From contig CM046882.1 in assembly GCA_025667525.1 (NCBI GenBank), positions 500,188,292 to 500,252,291 on the forward strand: a DNA stretch of 64,000 nucleotides, written 5' to 3'. Below, piece after piece: positions 49,229 to 61,063 of this stretch. Within the stretch, counting starts at the first letter, position 1. Each line of letters opens with the position of its first letter. The DNA comes from Glebionis coronaria (Eukaryota > Streptophyta > Magnoliopsida > Asterales > Asteraceae). The notes beneath the pieces are model-generated. The model was not told the DNA's origin, made no database searches, and saw only the letters and a list, made by a program, of their open reading frames with translations. The position numbers and the translations under genes were made by a program.

Positions 49229-49375
49229 TCTTTTTCCATCTCTATCTTCATCACTGCAAACTTCCATTTTTACCATCTTTTTTCATCGCTAGTAATCACT
49301 GAAAACTTCTATTTCTACCATCTTTTTCCATGTCTAATTTTCATCACTGAAAACCTCCATTTTTACCATCAATTA
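49229..49375. repeat. About 50-bp minisatellite, three copies
   Basis: A unit like TTCATCACTGAAAACYTCCA..TTTTTACCATC occurs three times with mismatches, inside the right part of the split TIR element. The plus-strand frame over it (F/H/Y-rich) is a by-product. Confidence 0.6.
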
Positions 49376-49880
49376 CTTTAATCTTTAACTTACCTTATAT
49401 CCATTTTTCATTCATAATTTATGGAACTGGGTATTCAACAGGTGTAGTCATAGATTTGGGAAAATTATAACCGTTGGACAGTAGTGCTTTTATTCATATA
49501 TTTGATTGCTTCGGTATTTGTCTTTGATATTTATACTTTCATTTGGTTTAATTTTATGAAATCAAAATAAAAAGTTATTAATTTTTACATGATTGATTGT
49601 TGTTCTTTTTTATTTGGATAATGATCCATTAATGACGAACACATGTTTCTCTTTTGTTGAAAACAAAGAAGATAACATAAGGATAATATTGTCATTTAAT
49701 ATAATTTGCACTATAACTTTTTTTTAGGAACCAAACACGTCTCCTAGTTTTAGATAACAATGTTTTGAAACTTCATTGCTTAAAAGACGCCAGATTTTTA
49801 AACCATATAATTCTAATTGGTGAATCAAATAGCCCCTAAATAATATTTAATTACATTACATTAGGTCAACCAAACATCTA

Positions 49881-50329
49881 GGGCACGTTTGATTTGAGGG
49901 TTAACTTTGGATTTTGAATAAAACAAAATGATATCAGCTGTTTGGTTGTTTTTATGGGTGGTGGGTTTAGATTTTTATTTCAAATAGTAAAGGTTTTCTA
50001 AAAGGAGTGTCGTGTGGGTGGTTTACTGACAAACTATAGGTATGTTTTGTTTTTATCTCCATTTACTTTTGTCTTTTCTTTATATTTATATTTTACATTA
50101 ATAAAAATATTTATAACCTATGTATATCGTACCTTTTTGTTGATACAGACAAATATAATTTACATTTTAATATATCAATAAATTATTAAATTAATAAATA
50201 TCATCATTTTCTTTTTCTTACATTAAATAAATTAAAACCTACACAAAGTCTTAACCCTACACAATCATAAACCACTCACTTTGTAAACCCACAATTAAAG
50301 TAAAACCTAACTTCTAACCAAACGGACCC
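49881..50329. mobile_element. Second MITE, 449 bp
   Basis: The left end GGGCACGTTTGATTTGAGG and inverted right end GGGTCCGTTTGGTTAGAAG are imperfect TIRs, with CTA on both sides. Non-coding. The flanking sequence at 50335-50428 ends AAACGGCCCTAA and looks like part of a further MITE into which this one inserted. Confidence 0.5.
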
Positions 50330-50429
50330 CTAATAGAATTCAACAATTTAAATTACAACTCATTCCAATTACAATTCATTTCACACATTACAATTACATC
50401 AAAAACTTTCAGTCAATCAAACGGCCCTA

Positions 50430-50949
50430 AAAGAAAAGAAACCAGAATTTAATACTGTAATCTTTTTTAATTTTATACTCTTTATAGCATTTATACATAT
50501 GTGGAAACTGTATCATAAAAGTATTTTAATTCATGTCTAGCAATAGTATACTTAGCAAGTGTTTTGCTTCTAGCTGAAAAAAAAGTCAGGATTTTTTGAG
50601 GCAACTTGTCAGTATTGTTCTATTTTTTCGTACCTTTTTTTATATATATCGAAATCTTACATTCGTTTCGTCAGACATGATTTTTGCAATAGAAAAACAA
50701 AACACGAGACAATGGACCTTTTTGAGAAATTTCGCAACATTATGGAGTAATAAATCAAACGCACATCACCAAAAAGTCATGAAGCATTTGATATATGGTG
50801 AGAAACCATACGTTGTTTTAGGTCTACGAACATGTAACAATAATTTATTAGTCTCTCTGTCCTTATTTTAATGGTAGCACTTATTTTTTTGATTGTCATA
50901 AAATAATTATACAAATTTTTTTTTAAAGAAGTAGGTACTAGTAGCTGTT
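50430..50949. other. Unassigned AT-rich spacer
   Basis: A 91-aa frame at 50596-50871 has no recognisable features. Nothing else seen. Confidence 0.3.
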
Positions 50950-51375
50950 TCACATAAAAAAACGTAAAAAAGAACAAAAACGTACATAAAACAGATGAAA
51001 CGGACGAAAACATACGCAAAAGTAAGAAAACGGACAAAATCGTAAGAAAACGGCGAAAATGGACGAAAGTGTAAAATACGTCTGAAAGCATACGGAAAAA
51101 ATGAAAACTTAAGAAAACTTTCAAAAACGAAAAAAAACGAAAAAAACGTAAAAATGGATGAACATAGATGAAACCGTTAGAAAACGTAACAAAACGAGCG
51201 AAACCGTAAAAAGCAAATGAAAACGAAAAGAACGTAGCAAAGCGTATGTAAACGTCAAAACGAAGTATAAAAATGAACAAATATGTAAAAAAGAATGCAA
51301 ACGTATGAAAATGTTCAAAACCACATAAACATAAAAGAAATGTTCAAAGACGTATAAACACTAAAAAGCGTTTAT
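50950..51375. repeat. Strand-asymmetric A-rich low-complexity tract (AAAACG-type)
   Basis: The plus strand is dominated by A with G and CG steps and has very little T. GAAAACG, AAAACGTA and ACGAAA recur every 10-15 bases over about 420 bp without a fixed unit. It creates long Phe/Arg/Ser-rich frames on the minus strand (50777-51324) that are not genes. Confidence 0.6.
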
Positions 51376-52120
51376 ATTAGGATGTATCACTCCTTAGCAA
51401 GATCTAACTAATTATTAGTTAGGTCATTGGACTTTTGTCCCATTATTAAGACATGTTTGACTCATTTTTTCAACCTGTTTGATGAGTTTGAACATAAGAA
51501 TCTAGTTCATTTCACCTTATCCAACATGTAAGGTAGAAAAATTTACCCAACATAACTTGTTTTTGTTTGAATGGGTTGGATCGCCACATCTAACTGACAA
51601 GGTTGAATACTTTAGCTCTTACAGTAATTTGTAAAAACTATATACTCTCGACGTCTCAAATTAATAATTCACGATTCTTTTAGATTGTTATATTTTAATT
51701 GTTAACTACTAAAAATACGGATGCAAGTTTAATCAAATTTATTATAACTTTATACTGTTTTTGGTAGCACTTGCTACAGTGCCTTTATAATTTTTTATTC
51801 ATTTGAGCGGGAAAACTTTTCCCACACGTTTCCCCCTTTCTCCTTCCACTAAATCTGATAAAGGAAAAACCACCCTTGAAACACACTAAATTAATTAAAG
51901 TATCAAACACACTCATACGCACTCGATTACATATCTTTAATTTGAAGCTAAAGATGTGATTCAATAAAACCAACAAAGAAGGGTGGATGATTGATGGGAG
52001 CCAGAGGCGACTGATTTGGCAGTCAGTGGTGTACCAACGATTCTGACGGGGTTTATACATCCTAATGAATCATTTAATTCTCCGATCTCAAGGTTTTGTA
52101 ATTTTTAGTTATATAAATAT
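51376..52120. other. Unassigned sequence
   Basis: No gene. A less AT-rich patch at 51955-52060 has no identity that I can give. Confidence 0.3.
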
Positions 52121-52210
52121 TCAATAGTCGAGATTCAAACCACGCGGTGGACTCGAGATTTAATTGATCCGTATAGCATGTAAGTTATTTTACCTTAACC
52201 AATATCTTAA
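52110..52210 (-). mobile_element. Second tRNA-derived SINE-like trace
   Basis: On the minus strand TTGGTTAAGGTAA (about 52190-52203) is A-box-like. GGTTTGAATCTC (about 52130-52141) is B-box-like, some 50 bp downstream, and is followed by an A/T-rich end. More diverged than the copy at 18960-19060. Confidence 0.3.
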
Positions 52211-52889
52211 ACTTTTACTTCATTCAAAATTGAATTGCTTTTTTGTGTTTAGAAGAGCCTTGCAGGCTCGAACAATACGATTGCTATTGTGTTATTCGAA
52301 GTGCTTTTGACTACTAAGGGGTACATGAAAATTGTTTGGGTCATACCGCATAAATTAGGTATGTTTTTTTATATTTCAAACATTGTGTTTCTTTAATGTT
52401 ACTGATTTTGGATGTTTGATTGCGATTTTAGGTGTTCGTATGATGTGGTTGTTAACTTGATACGGAATCATGGTGGTTGTTATCTTCGTCTTTGAAGTTT
52501 GCTTGAGGTATTTTGAACCAAACAACGAATGTTTTTTTTGAAAAAAAATAAAATTTTCGAACATTTTTAAGGTATTAGATGCCTTTTGTTATGTACAATG
52601 GAATATGCCTAATTCGCGTTCCTCTTGGTTTTTATTCTTATGGGCGATATAAATTTTAGGAGGTTTATCTATAGAATGATACAATCAAGCTAATTAGTAT
52701 TATGCATCGCGAAAAATTATTGTTTCATAACCTGCTTACGATGAAACAAGATGCGTTTTTCATATATTAGGATTAGTGGGATCAAGATCAGATTAACTTT
52801 CTGAAATTAGTATCCTGAATATGATTAGGCGAAACATATTTTAGGAGTGTTATGTTTGTTGTTTGGACATGGTTCTTTTAAGTGAGGTG
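52211..52889. other. Unassigned AT-rich sequence
   Basis: No gene or repeat recognised. Confidence 0.3.
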
Positions 52890-53290
52890 TACACAAGATG
52901 AATCAATCTTAGAGTGGGGGAACGGGTAGCTGGTGACTGGGCTGGTAGCCTTTGACGCCACCCTGTCATTGGCGCACCACTCCCTGGCTGGCGCCAAAGG
53001 GTCTCGCACCAAGATCACCAGCCAGCGCCAAAGGATTTAAATTTTTGTTTTGTTTTATTTTTTAGTTATAAAAGTGGGTATTTATGGGCCCATTATACCC
53101 CATTGGTACCACTTTTTCTCGTGCCAACCACTCCCCGTAAATATGATACCAAAGCCCCAAAATCCTACGTGGCGGTTTTGACACCACTTTCTGATGCCAA
53201 CCGCTCTCAGCTCTCTTAGTGACAATTCCTGAGCAAGAGGGCAATCTATATCCTCTTTCACATTCCACACAACACCTTATGACAAATTTA
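52890..53290. mobile_element. GC-rich non-coding island, probable MITE remnant
   Basis: Base composition rises sharply above the flanks. GGCGCCAAAGG- and GCCAGCGCCAAAGG-type blocks and two related CCAACC[AG]CTC segments (about 53126 and 53198) recur, in direct and inverted form. No start-to-stop frame with protein-like features. Transposon origin is inferred. Confidence 0.35.
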
Positions 53291-54434
53291 AAATAGGAGA
53301 AAAACTAAAAAATACGAACGTGGCAACCAAAGTGAAATATGAAACAGGTACCTGGTTTCCTTATAATATTAGATTAACAATACTCGATGTATGTGATCTT
53401 ATAATATGTGCCATTTTTTTGTTAATCAGCAGTGCCAACGCGCGGCCTCTAAACATAATTTACTTGCAAGAGTCCAAGTATAAGCAAGAAGCGGCATTTG
53501 AGATGAAAAAAACCTTGGCAACAACTGCATTCGAGCTTCTGATTTACAGGTCTTCGTACCCATGTAAAAGGTTCTCTTTTCGATTAGATGCGACTCTATT
53601 TTTTTCTATGTCAAATGTTGCAATATGGGCATGGAGGATAACAATTAAAAGCGAGCGGGGTTGAGAGATTACGTCACGAGCATCCAAACATCTTTCACTT
53701 AGTTGGTCAATTTGGGTCAAATAAGAAGTTTCCTACATGGATGTGTGGATATCACGTTGTAGATTATTTGGTTTGATTTATAGATTATCGTACAAAACTA
53801 TACGCAGTGGTGGGAAAATAGTTTACATGGTTTTAATAAGCATTCCCAGAACATCATAACAATTACTAATCAATTCTAAACTCACCAAACAATAATCATG
53901 TATCTCTGATTCTAGATACACCATACACGTAATAATAAAGACAAAATTGAGATAGTACGGTATTTCAAGTCTTGAGCTAGAATTGTAATTCTCATAGTAT
54001 GAAATACCTTTGAATGCACATGTCTGGCGTTGTTCAGAAGGCGACATGTGTAGTGAAAGAAAAGGCGGTGGTGACAAATTAGAGGGTGACTGGGTATGCG
54101 GGTGATAAGGCTGTCGGCTGGGATTTGTGGGTTCTTTAAGGGATATGGTTGTGCTAACAAACACGAGTGTACGTTAAAGATTATGTTGTGAGGAAAAAAA
54201 CGCATAGAGAAATGGAAACCAAGAGTTCCATGTTAACTCTCAAATACAAGCACTAATTCTTCATTCTTTTTTGCATCTTAAATTCGATATGTTTAGTTTG
54301 GGAATGCTTTTTGCTAATTTATTCTAGCTACAACCATTTATGCAAACATATGTTTCCAAAAAAAAAGCCCAACATGTGATATATCCTACCAGAAAACGAT
54401 ACCAAAACCATATAAAAAACATGCAAATCAAGAT
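53291..54434. other. Unassigned sequence
   Basis: A 114-aa plus frame at 53320-53664 shows no known domain. Nothing else supported. Confidence 0.3.
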
Positions 54435-54465
54435 CCCGCAACGAAGCGTGGGTTTTTCATCCTTG
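54435..54465 (+). mobile_element. Degenerate Helitron-like 3' end
   Basis: ATCCCGCAACGAAGCGTGGGT can form a short GC stem (54435-54452) followed by TTTTTCATC and CTTG. Plant Helitron ends have this layout but with CTRR, so the terminus is either mutated or coincidental. Confidence 0.35.
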
Positions 54466-55966
54466 TTTTGTTTCCCTTTGTTGGAATTGATATTACAAAT
54501 TTAAAATAAAATATTAATTAATCATTTAAATGTAAAATATCATTATGCAAAAAAGAAGAAAACTATGTCTTTTTTTAAAAGGGAAATTTTTCAAAATGAA
54601 TCTAAAGATACATAGGTCCTTGCAAATTTATCTTTAAATCTTGTTTTGTTTAAAAATGGTCCAGGACTTTTACGAGATGAGTTTTTTTATTTATCTTTTT
54701 ATCATTTATTAGACTTGTACCTTTTACCTTTTTAGCTATATGAGAAATGAGAGAAAGAATTTTTTTTAAATGTTTGTTTTTAATTTTTTATTCTTTTCCT
54801 TGTAATTGTTTTAAATAATATTTTTATTTAAAAAAAGATTTTACTTAAAAAAAAAAAAAAATTACGTTCGTTCTTGAAAAAAATTAAAATTTTTTCTTTG
54901 TGACATTATTGTAGTATATATAATATCATTTCATTTAGATATTTTTCAAACAGAAATAAAAGATTTCATAGATTTTTTATTTTAATTTTATGACGCTACT
55001 AAACAACGGAATTTAATAATTTTCTCATTCAATTTCCTTTGTCTGAATTCTAATTCTTTACTTCATATCTAATCTTTGAATTTTTAATGCTAAATGTGAG
55101 TTTTTTTCTAAAATATTTTTTTCTAAATGCAATGATCGTACAATTTTTAAGTTGTAGATGCGAAAGTCCGCTATGCCATTAAGTGGGCCGAATGTGCCGT
55201 TGGACAGTCTTCTCCACAAGTCTATAAAAGAACAACACATATTAGCTCGCCTCGAGTTTGGGGCCCGAGACCAACTCTGGTGTGAGAGTAAGATACTGAT
55301 TGAGAACCGAGTGGTCAATGAGTGTGTGTAATAAATACGTGTGTGAAAGTCTGAGATGCATTGAATGCATGGGTGGTATTTATAGTGCCCAAAACACTGT
55401 ACCTGGCCTAGTTCACTGTAGAGCCTTGGGAGTGAGGCCTAGCTCACTGTAGTGTCTTGGTGGCAGCTTCCTTTGAATCCTGGAACACGCCTGGGGTTGC
55501 CTTTGGACCGCTGGTCATTAGGGGGTTCTTGGATAATAGAATGCTTCGCCCTTTCCCGAGGTTGTGTTGCTACTTTTGAGGACTCTCTCTTAGTCTATGC
55601 CCTTGGCAAGTGGGCGGGGTGTCAAGTCCGCTGGGCAACTTGCTGCTTTCTATGTCTAAGTGGTTATGTATATATGGTTGAGCGGACATATACGCGAACA
55701 TGTCCCCCCAGTATTGGATTATCAATATGTAATATTGGTGGTCCAATACTTAAAGTCAAGGTGCTTTTTTTTTCTTTTGTGTCTCTTCATTTTTTTCACC
55801 TAACTCCATTTATTACTTTTGGTAAAAACCATGGGAAGTCGCGCTGTCATTTATTGAACTTCGCCGCCTTTTCGACAGTTGTTCCAACTTGTCCATCTCA
55901 TGGCTACTATCGTGCCACGTGGCCTTATTGTTTCTGATGCGACCCTTGGGTGGCCCCTGGTTCCTC
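54466..55966. other. Upstream region of the gag-like pseudogene
   Basis: 54.5-55.1 kb is very AT-rich. From about 55.15 kb GC content rises, with repeated AGCTCACTGTAG/AGTTCACTGTAG motifs (about 55411 and 55441). It may be the LTR or leader of the element whose gag-like gene follows. I could not find its partner. Confidence 0.35.
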
Positions 55967-55975
55967 TATAAATAG
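55967..55975 (+). promoter_or_regulatory. TATA box
   Basis: TATAAATAG in a GC-rich context lies about 150 bp before the ATG (56120) of the gag-like pseudogene. Good match to a plant TATA element. Confidence 0.55.
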
Positions 55976-56119
55976 GTCTATTTTCCTTTCATTTTCTTAC
56001 CCTATTTTTTACCGTCGAGAGCCGTTAGGTACAGCCTCCTGTTCAGGTGTGTCTTTTTTTTCTTCCTTTATTTGTCTCATTTTGCTTTTCTTTCCTTTTC
56101 CCTCCCTAGGCCCGCCACT

Positions 56120-57746
56120 ATGTCTTTCGATGTGTCTCTAGATTTAGGCCTCCCGAATCTGGAACACTGAGAGGTTATAAGTGAGGCCCGAGTGATGCCA
56201 AAATTAGATATGCATCTTTATACTTCTGATTTGAATGGGGATCATGTACAAAGGATAGTTTATACCTACCGGATTCCCTCAGATCTTCACCCTTCTACTC
56301 CTCCCCTAATTTCCGTATGAGTGATCTTCCCTCACACCTTATTAGTCTTCATTGTCATCATTTTGATTAGGGGGTATTCGTATCTATTTTTCTTCTTTCT
56401 TTCTCCGTGTTGTCGAGCACTTTGGTGTACATATTCCACAGCTGGTGCCCATTGGTGTAAGTCGTGCCACCCTTTTTGAGATTTACTGTCGTAGATTAGA
56501 TGTTAATCCCACAGTGTCGTTATTTCGCCTTTTTATAAACTTTGTAAAGTGGGAGATTGGTTCTCTTTCCAAAGTTGTGGTTCCAAATCGTTCCCCTCCT
56601 TCTAACAGATAGTCCTACATGCCTGAAAGGGTGGAAGGGTATTTTCTTTTTGGTTGACCGGAGGGCTGCTTCTATATATTGACTCCAGCGTGGTCGAACC
56701 TCTCCCTCGGCCTTCCGAATATGATTTGACAGATGCAAGAAAAATATGTGAGGTTGTCATTTCTCTCCGCAAGCCCTATTCAAGTCTTCTATATGTTGGC
56801 CGCCTTACTTCCATTTGAAGGCATCCTAGTTATGATTGCTCCTTCAAGGGTCCGGTTAGGAAGAGTAACGCCCTTTCCCTCTTTGTTTTTGCTTATTATT
56901 TTATGGCATGTGCACATTGTAATCCTTTATTTTGTCCTTGCAGATATTACCATGGCCGAGTATTTGAGGATCCTTAGGTTTTTCTAGTGCTACTATTCGC
57001 CTGGGGAATCCATTACCGGAGGGTGCAACCATCACTAATCACACCACTCCAACTTTATCCGCTGGTATTCCCCTCCCTTCCAAAACTGCTATTATGGAAC
57101 AAGATGAGCGCGCTGACCAAAGGGTGATTGTTGATAGAGAGAGGAAGCAGAGGTGGGCTGTTGAGAAGGCTGCTCAAGAAGATGCAGCAGTCAATGCTTC
57201 CCCAAGTGCCAGAACTAGAGCTACCGGGAGACCACTTATATTAGAAAGTCCAAAAGAAAAGGTGGTGGTGAAGGTTCCTCCGGCCATAAGCAAAGGAAAA
57301 CACAAGTTATTATAGACTCCTATGTTGAACAAGTTGTCCATGATGAGGACTTGTCCAATGCTGATGTATCTACTGGCCCTACTCCTTTTGTAACCGCAAG
57401 GCCATCTGCTATGGAGAACCTGAGAGAATATACTGATATTGTTGTGTCCCACCCTTAAGTAGCTGAAGAGGATCCTCCCACCGCAGAAGAAATTCCTCCT
57501 TTGTCTTCCCATCACACCGCTCCTGCTACTCATGTGGAGAATGATGATGATGTTGCTTCTCTGGGCGCTGGTGGCGAGAATGTCATTCTTGAGGAGGGTA
57601 AGTTCTTCTCTTTTCTGGCCTTTCGGTTAGTTACACTTTTATTTTTGTGTTAACCATTTTTCTTTTCAGGTCGTGCCTCCCAGCCTATCAACATGGATGC
57701 AGACATTGTTCATGATGAGGCCGTGAGTTCATATCGTATGACCTTT
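56120..57746 (+). pseudogene. 'Putative gypsy-type transposon' gag-like gene, decayed
   Basis: The ATG at 56120 opens MSFDVSLDLGLPNLE and then stops. Around 56414-56600 the translation EHFGVHIPQLVPIGVSRATL followed by an FEIYCRRL-type segment matches the conserved core of the plant 'transposase (putative), gypsy type' domain. It then continues in another frame (GDWFSFQSCG). A charged Arg/Glu/Ala-rich segment at 57094-57315 and an acidic Pro/Ser-rich tail to about 57600 fit the C-terminal part of such proteins. Several stops and shifts make it non-functional. It is interrupted at 57747 by an LTR fragment. Confidence 0.6.
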
Positions 57747-58126
57747 TGTAACACCCCACTTGGATAAGTGGACCGTTACGTGTATTTATGGCGTATCATC
57801 AAAGCATAAGGTAAATGTCCTAAAATATTAACTGACCATAAAGGAAATACCGGAATCAAACATCGGTTATCCAAACATAAGCTCAAAACACGAAAAGTAA
57901 AATACTGAAGGAAAGGACTAAACAATGTCCAAATAAGCAGAATAATGTAAGAAGTTCATAAAGTAAGAAGTCCGGATAGCTTCCATTCAATGCACATACT
58001 CTCAGAATCCTAAGAGCGTCCTGGTGTACCTGCCGTTAGAACATGAAAGAACTACGGCTGAGCATAACGCTCAGTGAACGGATATAAAGCATGATAAGGA
58101 ATTACTGAAATGAAGCAGATGATAAA
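57747..58126 (-). mobile_element. LTR fragment of another retrotransposon
   Basis: It begins TGTAACACCCCACTTGG on the plus strand (minus-strand LTR 3' end ..GGGGTGTTACA) within the gag-like pseudogene. It is itself broken at 58127 by the Tekay-type LTR. GGCTGAGCATAACGCTCAGTG near 58050 is an imperfect palindrome often seen in plant gypsy LTRs. Confidence 0.45.
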
Positions 58127-61027
58127 TGTAACACCCCCAATTTCGGTTTATAGCAGCAGAAGGGTCATTGGGTGTTACTATCATGGTTCAACCTCAATAT
58201 CATAGAAAACGCCTCAAAATGAGTCGTTTTAACAAAACATACATCCATTCACTTGTTTAAAAAAAATAAAACAGTTCACACATGGTCCCAAATAGTTTTA
58301 AGTTTACACAACCAACCAAATAATAAAAGTTTCTTAGAATGGACATAGTTTAGTAAAGTGGGCCAAAACATTTTAATTTAGCAAGTTGCGTGAAACCGCC
58401 TTCCTTGAGTGCCTTCTTCATGGACCTGAGATAAAACATGCTATAAAGTCAACAAAAATGTTGAGTGAATCTATAGAGTTTAAATTTAAATAAATGAACA
58501 CAAGTATTCTGAATAAACCTTCCGTAGTTGACAATCATGTGGATCAGACATAATTATCGTTGTTATTTCATAAGTCTCGTGAAATTGAACGTTAACATAT
58601 ATATATTTCAGCCCAACACACCTAGCCAAGTGCGTATATTTCTCTTATACAATTGCATCCGATGTTTCATTACTGGTGCATCACAACACCACGCGATAGC
58701 TAGTCGCGACCGGACTGGGCGTCACCCCGATAGATCTATCCATAGTATTAGCGTTCTTTTCGATTAACAATTCACGATTCATGGGTCTTTAAGGCTAAAC
58801 AAACTTATATAACAACTTTCATCTAAGCATACAATCGGGTCCTTTGTGTTCAATTTTAAAAGAATGAGGGTTTACCACAACTTCTCGTTGTACCCTTCAT
58901 TTATATAATGTTTTTCCAATAATAAGGGTTTCCACAACTTCTCGTCGTACCCCTTTTATTTTAATAAAACAAGCATGTTATCCCCCTCGCGGGTTTTATA
59001 AAACAAGTAAACATGTAAAGCGAGGCTATAGACTCACCTTGGTACGATAGTAGTGACGTGACGATCGCCGACGATTTGTGATGCTCTTTTAAACACGAAG
59101 ACCGCAACCTACCAAATAAGGCGCGTTCGTTAATAAACGACTCAAGTATATTTAATACTTAAATAATATGAAAGTCAATTTCAAATGACCATGAAAATCC
59201 CGAAAAATAACAAAAATATAAGTGTACTTCTATACCCTTTTATTCAACACTTATTCTTTTAAAACACTTGCGCCCTCGACATTGACCCGTCATAAGACGC
59301 CAAGTCAACGCAAGTCAAACCATCATTTCACTTCCCTCGGACCAGTAGCTAAGTCATTTATATAATGACTTAACACTTGAGTAAGTCACCATGTCCAATA
59401 GTGAATACTCAACTCACGCCATACAAATATTGAACTACGTGTCCAAATTACCACTCAGCATGTACACTCCAAATGTACACACCAATCTAACCTATCTAGA
59501 CATGTCCAATTTCGACGAAACTTGGTGACAAACTCACACATAATATGAATAAAACTCAGTTTAAATTTCATTCAAAAATATTACTTCTAAGACCTTCTGC
59601 CCGACACACCTTCGTGTTGCAAAAACCGGACAGTTTTACGCCTTTGACTTGTAAAACCATTTTGACTTATCTAAACAATTCCGTTTGCAAAACCGACACT
59701 CGGGTTTGAAAATAGACTCATGACCTGAGGTTTATCAACTTACAACAGCCCTTGAACATTTTTAAAACTCATTTTATAGTCCCCGAGATTCGTTCCAAAT
59801 ATCGGCAACAATTTTCGGATTGTGCCGATACCCGTCTCCCGGTACACAAATACTAAAAGTAGCATAACTTTTCGCTCGTAATGAGTTAGAAGCTCTACTT
59901 TAGCTCAAATCGAAGCTAACGAAATTCTCTACGACCCTATCTTATTAGTTTACCATGTTTATCACAGTAACAATTTCAAAAACGGACTTAAAGTTACTGC
60001 CTAAAATAGCCTATCTAAAAATCATACCAAAACAATTTTTCGACCCATTCCAACAATTCCTATAGTCCTAATATGATCCTAATAACACAATAACACATCT
60101 AATTAACTCATAACATCCTCAAATTTAATCTTACAAAAATTAAATATATAAAAATCTTACATGCAACCAAAACCCACTATGAATATAATAATATTAACAC
60201 CATTCACCACCATAAAAATGGATCAAACTTGATGTTCATCATCAAAAATTAAAAATAAAATTTAGTGAATGCATGTAGAAGAAAATTATACCAATAGAAA
60301 GCTTATGAAATTTCCAAGATGGGTCTTGCTTTAGTTTTTGAAGATTCAAGCTAGAAAATCAAAAATCTTGAGGGATTGGAGGTGAGGGGTGGACGGTTTG
60401 GAGAGTAAAAGGAGAGAGAGATTTGAGTTTTTGGTTTAAAATGAATTTTTAATAAAATGTGTTAGTGGAATTTTAAAATAAGTAGTGGGGTGAGGGTACT
60501 TTTTGTCAAAAGTGCATTCTTTTGGTCCTATGTTGTAAGTAAATAGTTTACAAGGTAGGAAATGTAAATTGTACATTTTAAAAATATTTACGGGGCTCGG
60601 GTTTCGTAAAAATACTTTTCGAAAGTTAAAACGCTTCATAAAAATAATAATAAAGCTTCGACACGACTTAAAACGTAATTAAATCGAAAACGTCGAAAAT
60701 ATACAATATCGAGACAATCGATAGTAAAACGTAAATTTTTGGGCATCCGTCGGTATCGCGATCACTAATAGTTATCGTCATTCGTTAAAACGTAAAATAC
60801 GAGAAATAAAGATTAAATATAAGAAAAATCATTTCCATGATTATTTGAGAATATAATATCGATACCTAACATATTCCTTGTCGGTTTTCATCTAATCGAC
60901 ATTCTTACGCTAGTTTCAAGTCATAACCTTCTCGGTTAGTCGATAATTTAAAATTCTCATTAAAGTAAACACGTAATACGTAATAGTCGAGATTAAAATA
61001 ACGACCTTAAATTGACGGGTTGTCACA
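58127..61027 (-). repeat. 3' LTR of a Tekay-type chromovirus
   Basis: 2.9 kb. In minus orientation it starts TGTGACAACCCGTCAATTTA and ends GGGGGTGTTACA, with TG..CA ends. A polypurine tract and the pol gene adjoin at 61028, so this is the 3' LTR. The 5' LTR lies beyond the right window edge. It shares blocks with the LTRs at 39.5-42.1 and 46.6-49.2 kb. Confidence 0.8.
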
Positions 61028-61043
61028 TCATCCCCACCAAATT
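61028..61043 (-). other. Polypurine tract
   Basis: The minus strand reads AATTTGGTGGGGATGA immediately before the LTR's TGTGAC. Confidence 0.7.
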
Positions 61044-61063
61044 AGGATCTTCGCCCTCGAAGA

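Larger units (their letters stand above)
39291..49836. mobile_element. PIF/Harbinger-like non-autonomous TIR element, split by an LTR retrotransposon
   Basis: The left end GGGGTTGTTTGGTTGACTGA (39291) and the inverted right end GGGGCTATTTGATTCACCAA (49836) match at most positions. TAA flanks both sides (39288-39290 and 49837-49839). A 3-bp TAA duplication with GGGG..TTTG ends is typical of Tourist/PIF-Harbinger MITEs. Without the inserted retrotransposon the element is about 0.87 kb and non-coding. Confidence 0.55.

Noticed and set aside
50777..51324. Long minus-strand frames (167 and 67 aa) rich in Phe, Arg and Ser
   Set aside because: Direct translation of the A-rich low-complexity tract; no domain or start context.
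53320..53664. 114-aa plus-strand frame
   Set aside because: No domain, no splice context and no repeat support.
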